Source of the DNA: Lachnospiraceae bacterium UBA3801
GTDB lineage: Bacteria; Bacillota; Clostridia; Lachnospirales; Lachnospiraceae
DNA: 8,007 nucleotides
Assembly (NCBI GenBank): GCA_002368685.1
Contig: DFEN01000061.1
Coordinates: forward strand, 1 to 8,007
Reading direction: 5' to 3'
This document shows positions 1 to 6,020 of the stretch, piece by piece. The translations under genes and the position numbers were made by a program. The notes beneath the pieces are model-generated. The model worked only from the letters and a program-made list of their open reading frames with translations. It was not told the DNA's origin and did no database searches. Every line of letters starts with the position of its first letter. The stretch's first letter is position 1.

Positions 1-1460
1 GAATTCATAAATACGGTACATCTAGAACCTAAATCTATAGGACTCTTAGCAAAGAGTGCGATTTTAGCAAAATCTTTTACCTGATAATCAAGAGAATTTG
101 CGAATGTCTCTATAAAGGAACCACATCCAGAAGAGCAGGACTCATTTAGCATTACATTATCTACAACGCCTTCCTTGATCTTGATACATTTCATATCCTG
201 ACCACCAATATCAAGGATAGTATCCACTTCTGGGTTAAAGAAAGCAGCGGCAGTATAATGCGCTATAGTCTCAACTTCACCATAATCCAGATTAAAGGCA
301 GACTTAAGCAGAGCTTCACCATAACCAGTTGAACAGCTTCCTGCAATCTTTACACCTTCAGGCAGTAAACTATATATTTCCTTCATGGCCTTGATAGTTG
401 TATTTACAGGGCTACCATTATTATTACTATAGAAATCATACAGAAGCTCGCCTTTTTCACCAATAAGAGCAAGCTTAGTAGTAGTAGAACCTGCATCAAT
501 ACCAAGGAATACATTTCCCTTGTAAGTACTTAGATCTCCACGTCTAACCTTGTAGTCTGCCATTCTTTCAGAGAATTCTTTATAATCCTTTTCGGACTCG
601 AAGAGAGGATCAAGACGATTAACCTCAACCTCAATCTTAAGCTCTGGGGTAAGCTTATCAGCAAGAGATTGAAGAGTAATTACATTATCATCTTCAGCAT
701 GAAAAGCTGCACCAGAAGCCGCAAATAGATGAGAATTATCTGGAACGATAGCATGCTCATCATCAAGATTTAATGTATCAATAAATCTAGCTCTTAATTG
801 ATCAAGGAAATGAAGTGGTCCACCAAGAAATGCAACATAGCCTCTAATAGGCTTACCACAAGCAAGTCCTGAAATAGTCTGATTAACAACAGCTTGGAAA
901 ATAGAAGCTGATAGATTAGGCTTTGTAGCTCCCTCATTAATAAGAGGCTGAATATCTGTCTTTGCAAAAACACCACATCTAGCAGCTATAGGATGAATTG
1001 TGTCATAGTCCTTAGCAAGCGTATTAAGACCAGATGCATCTGTCATTAGAAGAGCAGCCATCTGATCAATAAAAGAGCCTGTACCACCGGCACAAACTGA
1101 ATTCATTCTTTGTTCGATTCCATGTTTGGAGAAATAAATGATCTTAGCATCCTCACCACCGAGCTCAATAGCCACCTGAGTCTTAGGAGCATATGTCTTA
1201 AGAGCACTGGATACACAAACAACCTCCTGCTCAAAAGGGATATCAATTACATTGGACAAGGCGAGACCACCAGAACCTGTGATACATGCAGAAACCTCTG
1301 TATCACCTATAGCTTTAACTGCATTTTCCAGAAGTTCTTTTAGAGTTTCCTTTATTTTTGCGAAATGTCTCTGATACTCCGAATAGAGTATCTTGTTTTC
1401 TTCGTCAATTATAGCAATTTTAACTGTTGTAGAGCCTATATCAATTCCAAGATGTTTCAA
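1..1460 (-). CDS. Acyl-CoA dehydratase activase-like protein (BcrA/BadF/HgdC family), tandem ASKHA domains, C-terminus beyond window
   Basis: The visible 486 residues hold two ASKHA ATPase domains in tandem. Domain 1 opens with [10 protein letters not shown] at residue 5 and carries the iron-sulfur cysteines C123 (VCAGGTGSF) and C162 ([10 protein letters not shown]). Domain 2 opens with [10 protein letters not shown] at 320, has a DIGGQD phosphate-type motif, and carries C442 ([10 protein letters not shown]) and C481 (SRCTVF). In the characterised activator HgdC, two such cysteines per subunit bind a [4Fe-4S] cluster at the dimer interface, and ATP hydrolysis drives electron transfer into a 2-hydroxyacyl-CoA dehydratase. 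The tandem arrangement is that of the large clostridial relatives (roughly 1,400 residues, with DUF2229/HgdB-like C-terminal parts), whose substrate is mostly unknown; that part would lie left of the window. The start is a TTG at 1460-1458, chosen because AAGGAG lies 9 bases upstream and the GIDIGS motif begins at residue 5. The reading frame is open throughout, with no frameshift. Family call is firm; function is inferred. Confidence 0.93.
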   Translation of the reverse strand, partial: MKHLGIDIGSTTVKIAIIDEENKILYSEYQRHFAKIKETLKELLENAVKAIGDTEVSACITGSGGLALSNVIDIPFEQEVVCVSSALKTYAPKTQVAIELGGEDAKIIYFSKHGIEQRMNSVCAGGTGSFIDQMAALLMTDASGLNTLAKDYDTIHPIAARCGVFAKTDIQPLINEGATKPNLSASIFQAVVNQTISGLACGKPIRGYVAFLGGPLHFLDQLRARFIDTLNLDDEHAIVPDNSHLFAASGAAFHAEDDNVITLQSLADKLTPELKIEVEVNRLDPLFESEKDYKEFSERMADYKVRRGDLSTYKGNVFLGIDAGSTTTKLALIGEKGELLYDFYSNNNGSPVNTTIKAMKEIYSLLPEGVKIAGSCSTGYGEALLKSAFNLDYGEVETIAHYTAAAFFNPEVDTILDIGGQDMKCIKIKEGVVDNVMLNESCSSGCGSFIETFANSLDYQVKDFAKIALFAKSPIDLGSRCTVFMN

Positions 1461-1469
1461 GATGATTGT

Positions 1470-1475
1470 CTCCTT
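1470..1475 (-). promoter_or_regulatory. Ribosome binding site that fixes the TTG start of the activase gene
   Basis: On the minus strand AAGGAG is followed by 9 bases and then TTG. No in-frame ATG lies at the conserved N-terminus, so this site is the main argument for the TTG start. Confidence 0.8.
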
Positions 1476-1521
1476 TTAATATTTTTTCTACTTATTTATA
1501 TGCTTTCACATAGTCCATGAT

Positions 1522-1550
1522 ATTATAATGCATTGATTTGTTTATTTCAA
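1522..1550 (-). promoter_or_regulatory. Sigma-A promoter for the activase gene
   Basis: On the minus strand, TTGAAA (1550-1545, 5 of 6 to consensus) is followed by a 17-base spacer and a perfect TATAAT (1527-1522). The predicted transcript start is near 1515, giving a leader of about 55 bases before the TTG start. Spacing and boxes are close to ideal, so a strong constitutive-type promoter is expected. Confidence 0.75.
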
Positions 1551-1573
1551 TCCAAATATACAGTTACAATTTC

Positions 1574-1602
1574 TTGAGTTTTAAGGCGTTTTATCGTATA
1601 AT
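1574..1602 (+). promoter_or_regulatory. Sigma-A promoter for the rhomboid-like five-gene run
   Basis: TTGAGT (1574-1579, 4 of 6) is followed by a 17-base spacer and a perfect TATAAT (1597-1602). The predicted start is near 1609, about 46 bases before the ATG at 1655. It is the only good promoter seen ahead of the five plus-strand genes. Confidence 0.7.
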
Positions 1603-1618
1603 TTAGTTTGTTATTTTG

Positions 1619-1631
1619 TGTCCATTGGACA
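1619..1631 (+). promoter_or_regulatory. Perfect inverted repeat, possible operator
   Basis: TGTCCA-T-TGGACA is a perfect 6-base dyad around one central base. It sits about 10 to 22 bases downstream of the predicted rightward transcript start, where a bound repressor would block clearance. In RNA it could form only a weak 5-pair stem with a 3-base loop, so a DNA-binding site is the likelier reading. The cognate regulator is not known. Confidence 0.4.
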
Positions 1632-1654
1632 TAGTTTACTAACAGAGGATTAAC

Positions 1655-2620
1655 ATGAATAAAACAACTAAGTTTCTAAAAAAACATGAAGATTTTGGTA
1701 TCCCATATCTATATTATGTAATATTGATATGCACAATAATGGGTTATATTCTTAGATATTCAGCCCCTGAAGCTTATTCTAAACTGCTTCTTATCCCATA
1801 TGATGCAATTGTAAATCGTCAGTATTGGCGTTTCTTTACATGGATATTTACTGTTCCCTATGAAATCGGTGGATCTCTATGGATGATGATAATTTTGCCT
1901 ATCAACCTATACTTTTATTACTCAATAGGCCGAAGACTGGAGATGTATTGGGGAAGGCTTATGTATAACCTATATGTTATAGGCGGCTTCGTACTAATAG
2001 ATATCTTCGTTATATTAGGCGGAGTTCTAAAGTATAATCTAGGACTGTTTAATACCGGAATACTTAGCATAGATGATATGTATGCAGGCGTAGATATAAT
2101 GCGCTTCGTATATATGAGTATATTCCTCGCCTTTACTGTAGTAGGTGGTGATGGAATAGTATATATGTATTTCATTCTTCCACTAAAAATGAAATGGCTT
2201 GGATATATTGATCTAATTATACTTCTGTATTATTTCATAATCGGTGGTTTATTCACTAAGCTTATTGTTATCGCTTCAATACTTAATTATTTCATTTACT
2301 TCTTTATCAACAAGAAGCGTTATATTCCAAGTCCATCAGATCTTAAGCGTAAAAGAAAATTTAAGAGCGGTTATAAGCCTAAAAGCTCGAAACCAAAAGA
2401 TATAAAATATAATTCTGACGGAACCATTAAGTTCCCAGGCTCCTCAAAAATAATCCCTCCTGGATACGGTAATCCGGAAGGCATCTCAATACATAAATGT
2501 GCAGTTTGCGGTAGAACAGAGGTGAGTAACCCAAATCTTGAATTTAGATTCTGTTCAAAATGTAATGGAAATTATGAATATTGTTCAGAACATTTATATA
2601 CTCACGAACATATTCAGTAA
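1655..2620 (+). CDS. Derlin/rhomboid-like integral membrane protein with C-terminal zinc-finger-like tail
   Basis: Residues 15-217 are strongly hydrophobic, with about six membrane segments (near 17-35, 74-90, 104-124, 149-168, 169-180 running into 183-200, and 201-217). The layout resembles the rhomboid/Der1 superfamily: WRFFTWIF at 58-65 matches the WR motif region after helix 1, and GRRLEMYWG at 92-100 matches the segment after helix 2. The protease signature GxSG and a paired catalytic His are not visible, so it is probably a pseudoprotease. A basic, proline/lysine-rich linker (220-255) leads to a cytoplasmic-type tail with C282xxC285, C300xxC303, C310xxH313 and H317xH319, a likely zinc site. 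The ATG at 1655 has AGAGGA 5 bases upstream. It is first in a five-gene run, 29 bases ahead of the next gene. Superfamily placement is by pattern only; the function is unknown. Confidence 0.75.
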   Translation: MNKTTKFLKKHEDFGIPYLYYVILICTIMGYILRYSAPEAYSKLLLIPYDAIVNRQYWRFFTWIFTVPYEIGGSLWMMIILPINLYFYYSIGRRLEMYWGRLMYNLYVIGGFVLIDIFVILGGVLKYNLGLFNTGILSIDDMYAGVDIMRFVYMSIFLAFTVVGGDGIVYMYFILPLKMKWLGYIDLIILLYYFIIGGLFTKLIVIASILNYFIYFFINKKRYIPSPSDLKRKRKFKSGYKPKSSKPKDIKYNSDGTIKFPGSSKIIPPGYGNPEGISIHKCAVCGRTEVSNPNLEFRFCSKCNGNYEYCSEHLYTHEHIQ

Positions 2621-2649
2621 AAACGATATAAGAAAGACAGGTAATTAAA

Positions 2650-4053
2650 ATGAAAAAGACAGGCAAAATACTACTCACAGATATAAACGCTGATAGAGAT
2701 AGAGAAAATGCCCTTTTAAAATATCAGAAGCTTACTGCGGCTTCCTTTGAAAATTATGCAACCATCAAGCTATCAATGAATCTTTTCACAATGTTTGAGA
2801 TGTCAGAGGATATCAGTCTCGACAGAAGAGATGAGATAGAAGACTATATAGATATAATCAATATGGCTCTTAGAAGAGTCTATGTTGAAAAACTTCCATC
2901 TGATACCGAAACACTTAAATCAATTATAGATATAAGAGACAGCATCACCCGAAACATGAAAATACTAACTTTCTATACAGATGCTTTAGAGGTATACGAA
3001 TATATCCTTAATCGTAAGGAGCCTGCACTTAAAGGCTTTGTAAACGAAGACATAAATCTCGAGCAGCTGGCTAATAATATGTTTGAGTTTGTTTTCTCAG
3101 AGGATGATACTATGCTTATCAATTCTCGAATCAAGGATTTTACTGCTCAGCTACCAGTCAGAATGTCTAGAGATCATTTCTATAATATTATCGAAACCTC
3201 AATCGCTCTATATAAGGGAAGTGAGAAGAGATCTGTGCTCGACTATACAGATTCTATTAGAGACTCAGCACTTATAAATGTACCAGAGGGAATAGAAGAG
3301 GCTTATCCGGATCTATATAAGACATATGTAACTCTAAGAGATGCTGATTATATAAAACTTGATGAAAAGACATATGATGAGCTATCAGGACTAATAACTG
3401 ATGCTTCTGAATCTATTCAATCCGCTGTAACAAATTATCTGATGCTTACAGAAATTATTAATGATGTACTTGTAATTCTTTATACAAACCCAATATCAGA
3501 TAAAGAACAGCTTGGCGCTAAGTATGAGGTTGCAGCAAAAATAATCAGTGAAATAGTAAGTGCTGATGATATTTATGAGGCCGCTGATACCTTTGATAAA
3601 CTATTTATCGAGCTTGAAGGTGTACAGGAGAGTTCTTATGAGGACCTTGCATTCCTGGCAGGCAATCTTGATGAACTAAAGAATAGATACTACGAAATAT
3701 ATGGCGAGGATGTAAAGAATAATTTTGATTCTTTAAATAAAGCCGACAGACTTACTTCAACATCTCTCTTTATGGATATAGATGAATCTGAATTTACTGT
3801 AGTTGTAGATGAGGCAGATGAAGTCTTTATCAAAGAAGAGACAGATGAACTGATAAATGATATAAAAGAAAGCTTTAAAACTCTTGGAAAAATGCAGAGA
3901 AGAAGTATTATGGCTAAAATACTTGCTCAAATGCCTGTATTCTTTAATTCCAAGGAAGAAATACATGAATACTTTAGTTATGCCCTTAACAGCTGCGCTG
4001 ATATGTCAGAGCTAACAGCCTGCGAAGGACTAATAAATGAATTGATGGGATAA
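2650..4053 (+). CDS. Uncharacterised acidic, helical soluble protein (467 aa)
   Basis: I do not recognise a family. The protein has no signal peptide and no membrane segment. It is rich in Asp and Glu and reads as almost entirely amphipathic helix, with particularly acidic stretches at 376-402 (DIDESEFTVVVDEADEV region) and around 52-68. Only two cysteines are visible (C449, C458), both near the C-terminus, so a metal centre is unlikely. The start at 2650 has only a weak ribosome binding site (ACAGG, 8 bases away), which suggests translation partly dependent on the upstream gene, whose stop is 29 bases earlier. The stop is 3 bases before the next start. A repeat-helical scaffold or adaptor is possible, but that is a guess from composition. 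The long intact frame and operon position make it a real gene. Confidence 0.85.
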   Translation: MKKTGKILLTDINADRDRENALLKYQKLTAASFENYATIKLSMNLFTMFEMSEDISLDRRDEIEDYIDIINMALRRVYVEKLPSDTETLKSIIDIRDSITRNMKILTFYTDALEVYEYILNRKEPALKGFVNEDINLEQLANNMFEFVFSEDDTMLINSRIKDFTAQLPVRMSRDHFYNIIETSIALYKGSEKRSVLDYTDSIRDSALINVPEGIEEAYPDLYKTYVTLRDADYIKLDEKTYDELSGLITDASESIQSAVTNYLMLTEIINDVLVILYTNPISDKEQLGAKYEVAAKIISEIVSADDIYEAADTFDKLFIELEGVQESSYEDLAFLAGNLDELKNRYYEIYGEDVKNNFDSLNKADRLTSTSLFMDIDESEFTVVVDEADEVFIKEETDELINDIKESFKTLGKMQRRSIMAKILAQMPVFFNSKEEIHEYFSYALNSCADMSELTACEGLINELMG

Positions 4054-4056
4054 TAC

Positions 4057-4389
4057 ATGAAATTCAAATTAGCAAAAAGTGTATATACTAAGGCCGATAA
4101 AGAGAAGAAATTCCGTAAAGAGCTTATATCTATTAAGCTTAAGCGCCCAGTAAATAATCTCTATATTGTTACGACGCCTCTATTCGAAGCTGGAATAATG
4201 GAGATATATAATTACAACGAGCTTCTTCAGCCTTACTATAAAAAGAAAAAAGTAACTATTAATATTCTTGGCATTTCCTCTAGCAGAGAACATGCCAAGG
4301 AGCTTGTACGCGATATTATAGAGGATACATATAACGAATATGGCTCCGCTGATATCCTTAAATATTTTGGATTGGAAAAAGCAATATGA
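4057..4389 (+). CDS. Uncharacterised small basic protein (110 aa)
   Basis: No family is recognised. The first 30 residues are strongly basic (12 Lys/Arg against 3 acidic). They are followed by an alternating strand/helix pattern: a strand at 34-40 (NLYIVTT), a Tyr-rich region at 51-61, four lysines at 62-65, a strand at 66-73 (VTINILGI), and a helix at 76-93. It has no signal peptide or membrane segment. It starts 3 bases after the previous stop and ends in an ATGA overlap with the next gene, so it is almost certainly translationally coupled on both sides. Its positive charge next to the acidic 467-residue protein makes a partnership conceivable, but nothing in the sequence proves it. The upstream GATGGGA is a poor ribosome binding site, consistent with coupling. 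Confidence 0.8.
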   Translation: MKFKLAKSVYTKADKEKKFRKELISIKLKRPVNNLYIVTTPLFEAGIMEIYNYNELLQPYYKKKKVTINILGISSSREHAKELVRDIIEDTYNEYGSADILKYFGLEKAI

Positions 4390-5381
4390 TGATATTTCTT
4401 ACCATTCTTAAGGTAATAGGAATAATTCTTCTGGTAATACTTGGTCTAATCCTTTTAATCCTTGCTTTAGTGCTTTTTACACCTATAAGCTATAGGCTAT
4501 CTGCTAATCATAATGAGGAGGATACATCCGCTAAAGCAAAGATCGGATTTTTAATAGTCAGAGGAATTGTAGAATATAATAAAGCTGCCGGACTAGATTA
4601 CGCCGTAAAGCTTCTATGCTTCAAGATATATCCAGGTAAAGAAAAGCCTGACGAAGTTGAGGAGTATGAAGAAGGCGATGTACTTGATATGTATGAGGAT
4701 TCTGATGATGCAAGCACAAGCACTACGGATAAGGTCGAAGAAGTGGCAGAACAGTCAAGTAACGAGGATGAACTAATACCAGATTTCAGTTCAGAAGATG
4801 AACCAAAGCAAGCAAAACAAATTGAGACTACAGTCCAGACAGAAACAGATGTATTAGGATCTGAGCCTGAAAATGAACCTGAAAATGAACTTGAAAATGA
4901 ACCTGAAGAAATTCAGGAAATAGAAAAAGAAAAGGTTCCACTTTCTGATAAGATAGATGAAGGACTCGACAAGCTTGACAATAAGCTGACCGAGCTAGAT
5001 AAGAAAAAGAATGATCTAATAACTAAATATGATCATGTAATGCAGTTCCTAGATAGAGAATATGTTAGAAGAACCATAACAAGAGCTCTCAAGGTTTTAA
5101 AAAGACTATTTGGAACTATAAAACCTAAGAAGAGTAAAGGATATCTTAGGATGGGACTAAGTTCCTCCGCCGATACAGGAATGATGCTAGGTAAAATGTC
5201 CACACTTTATCCTTTATACGGAAAATGGTTAACCGTAGAGCCTGATTTCTATAACAAAGTAATTGAAGGCGATATAGATATTAAGGGCAGAATATATATA
5301 TTCAGATTTGTATTTCCAGTTCTCAGAATTCTTATCAGTAGAGATTTCTGGAAAACATATAAATTAGCTAAGAAAATATAA
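4386..5381 (+). CDS. DUF2953-family membrane-anchored protein
   Basis: Residues 3-31 form one long hydrophobic segment, followed by a short folded part (33-84), an acidic low-complexity linker (85-183), a charged coiled-coil-like stretch (184-225), and the C-terminal region that matches my memory of DUF2953 (about 226-331). The latter includes RALKVLKRLFGTIKPKK, then RMGLSSSADTGMMLGKMSTLYPLYG, then the end VEPDF...GDIDIKGRIYIFRFVF. The family is widespread in spore-forming Firmicutes (Bacillus subtilis YtfI is a member) and is often followed by a GerW/YtfJ gene, exactly as here. The ATG overlaps the previous TGA (ATGA); a second ATG follows at once at 4389, so the start is uncertain by one codon. 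The acidic linker is longer than needed and contains a short tandem repeat. The biochemical role of the family is not established. Confidence 0.85.
   Translation: MMIFLTILKVIGIILLVILGLILLILALVLFTPISYRLSANHNEEDTSAKAKIGFLIVRGIVEYNKAAGLDYAVKLLCFKIYPGKEKPDEVEEYEEGDVLDMYEDSDDASTSTTDKVEEVAEQSSNEDELIPDFSSEDEPKQAKQIETTVQTETDVLGSEPENEPENELENEPEEIQEIEKEKVPLSDKIDEGLDKLDNKLTELDKKKNDLITKYDHVMQFLDREYVRRTITRALKVLKRLFGTIKPKKSKGYLRMGLSSSADTGMMLGKMSTLYPLYGKWLTVEPDFYNKVIEGDIDIKGRIYIFRFVFPVLRILISRDFWKTYKLAKKI
4866..4907 (+). repeat. 12-base tandem repeat within the DUF2953 gene
   Basis: CCTGAAAATGAA occurs twice in exact tandem (4866-4889), then once with one change (CTTGAAAATGAA, 4890-4901), then as a half unit (CCTGAA). 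It encodes PENE-PENE-LENE-PE in the acidic linker at residues 161-174. The unit is a multiple of three, so copy-number change would keep the frame. Confidence 0.85.
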
Positions 5382-5413
5382 GATAATTAATCAAATTCAG
5401 ATATTTCTAAAAT

Positions 5414-5418
5414 GGAGG
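5414..5418 (+). promoter_or_regulatory. Ribosome binding site that decides the GerW-family start
   Basis: GGAGG lies 5 bases before the ATG at 5424. An in-frame ATG at 5412 overlaps this very site and has no ribosome binding site of its own, so 5424 is the real start. Confidence 0.85.
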
Positions 5419-5423
5419 TTACT

Positions 5424-5840
5424 ATGGCAAACGGAAATGATTTCAATTCAACAATTAATTCACTTTTCAAGGGGATGGATGCATTTCTAACATCAAAATC
5501 AGTTGTGGGAGAGCCTATTCAGGTGGGGGACACAACTATCATCCCTCTCTGTGATGTTAACTTCGGTGTAGGTGCTGGAGCATATGGAAGTAAAAGATCA
5601 GATAACGCAGGAGGAGGAATGGGAGGAAAGCTTTCTCCAACCTCAATAATCGTTATAAAAAATGGATATACAGAAATAATTAATGTTAATGAAGATAAAG
5701 GTTCTCTTGGTAAGGTTCTTGAGATGATCCCTGGAGTTGCTGAAAAGCTAAAACAGATCATCAAAAAGGATGGAGTAACTGACGAAGAAATGTCTGAAAT
5801 AGAGGATATCATTAAGGATATGCCGGATGAAGAGATATAA
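5424..5840 (+). CDS. gerW: GerW/YtfJ-family sporulation protein
   Basis: The 138-residue protein has the family layout: an N-terminal helix (8-22), a VVGEPIQVGDTTIIPLCDV strand region (27-45), a glycine-rich loop (48-68, FGVGAGAYGSK and GGGMGGK), a second strand region SPTSIIVIKNGYTEIINV (71-88), and a helical end with an acidic tail (117-138). In Bacillus subtilis YtfJ/GerW is a forespore-expressed protein needed for normal germination of spores with L-alanine; in many clostridia homologues occur without a defined role. The start at 5424 is set by GGAGG 5 bases upstream. It lies 42 bases after the DUF2953 gene, the usual pairing. It has no signal peptide, so it should be cytoplasmic. I see no convincing sporulation-sigma promoter in the 42-base gap. 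Whether this organism sporulates cannot be judged here. Confidence 0.9.
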   Translation: MANGNDFNSTINSLFKGMDAFLTSKSVVGEPIQVGDTTIIPLCDVNFGVGAGAYGSKRSDNAGGGMGGKLSPTSIIVIKNGYTEIINVNEDKGSLGKVLEMIPGVAEKLKQIIKKDGVTDEEMSEIEDIIKDMPDEEI

Positions 5841-5864
5841 AAAAAGAAGCAAGAACGCTTCTTT
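5839..5864 (-). terminator. Intrinsic terminator of the tRNA-Leu gene, possibly weakly bidirectional
   Basis: The arms GCTTCTTT (5857-5864) and AAAGAAGC (5843-5850) form a perfect 8-pair stem with a 6-base loop. On the minus strand it is followed by a T run (7 Ts counting the last stem pairs), right after the tRNA 3' end. In the plus direction the stem follows the gerW stop by 2 bases but has only three Ts, so it would terminate the upstream operon weakly at best. Confidence 0.8.
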
Positions 5865-5870
5865 AAAACT

Positions 5871-5956
5871 TGCCGGCGGCGGGGGTCGAACCCGCACGGT
5901 GCTCACACACCAACAGATTTTGAGTCTGCCTTGTCTGCCAATTCCAACACGCCGGC
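5871..5956 (-). tRNA. tRNA-Leu (anticodon CAA)
   Basis: The 86-base minus-strand gene folds as a class II tRNA. Acceptor arms GCCGGCG (5956-5950) and CGCCGGC pair perfectly over 7 pairs, followed by discriminator A (5871), as leucine tRNAs require. The anticodon stem GCAGA/TCTGT has one G-T pair and encloses the loop CTCAAAA, giving anticodon CAA, which reads UUG. A long variable arm with stem GGTG/CACC and a T arm with GGTTCGACCC are present. The 3' CCA is not encoded (the next bases are AGT), so CCA must be added by nucleotidyltransferase. Confidence 0.97.
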
Positions 5957-5971
5957 TGATTAACAAACGAA

Positions 5972-6000
5972 ATCTTAACATATCAAAAAATTATTGTCAA
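5972..6000 (-). promoter_or_regulatory. Promoter of the tRNA-Leu gene
   Basis: On the minus strand a perfect TTGACA (6000-5995) is followed by a 17-base spacer and TAAGAT (5977-5972, 4 of 6 to TATAAT). The predicted start near 5965 leaves about 9 bases of 5' leader before the mature tRNA. Confidence 0.7.
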
Positions 6001-6005
6001 TTATG

Positions 6006-6011
6006 AAAGGA
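6006..6011 (+). promoter_or_regulatory. Ribosome binding site that decides the galE start
   Basis: AAAGGA lies 9 bases before the ATG at 6021. Upstream in-frame candidates (TTG 5994, ATG 6003) lack a site of their own, and GalE proteins begin MxILVTGGxGYIG, matching a start at 6021. Confidence 0.8.
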
Positions 6012-6020
6012 ATAAGAGTA

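Noticed and set aside
794..976. Minus-strand frame of about 60 codons inside the activase gene
   Set aside because: It lies in another frame of the same strand within the activase coding sequence, which has unmistakable ASKHA and cysteine motifs; the product is low-complexity Leu/Ser and has no ribosome site.
1110..1343. Plus-strand frame of 77 codons opposite the activase gene
   Set aside because: It is antisense to a conserved domain and the product resembles no protein family; no promoter or ribosome site precedes it.
1655..2620. Active rhomboid serine protease
   Set aside because: I could not find a GxSG motif or a matching catalytic histidine in the membrane helices, so protease activity is not claimed.
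5412..5423. Upstream ATG giving a four-residue longer GerW protein
   Set aside because: The ATG overlaps the GGAGG that serves the ATG at 5424, so it cannot be the main start.
5841..5864. Strong plus-strand terminator for the gerW operon
   Set aside because: The stem is perfect, but only three Ts follow on the plus strand; the T run is on the minus side, so the site was assigned to the tRNA gene.
5748..5981. Minus-strand frame running through the tRNA-Leu gene
   Set aside because: It reads across the tRNA and its terminator, with a proline/arginine run caused by the GC-rich tRNA arms; it is not a gene.
5994..6020. Nine-residue N-terminal extension of GalE starting at TTG 5994
   Set aside because: The extension would precede the conserved MNILVTGG start and lacks a ribosome binding site, while AAAGGA is well placed for 6021.
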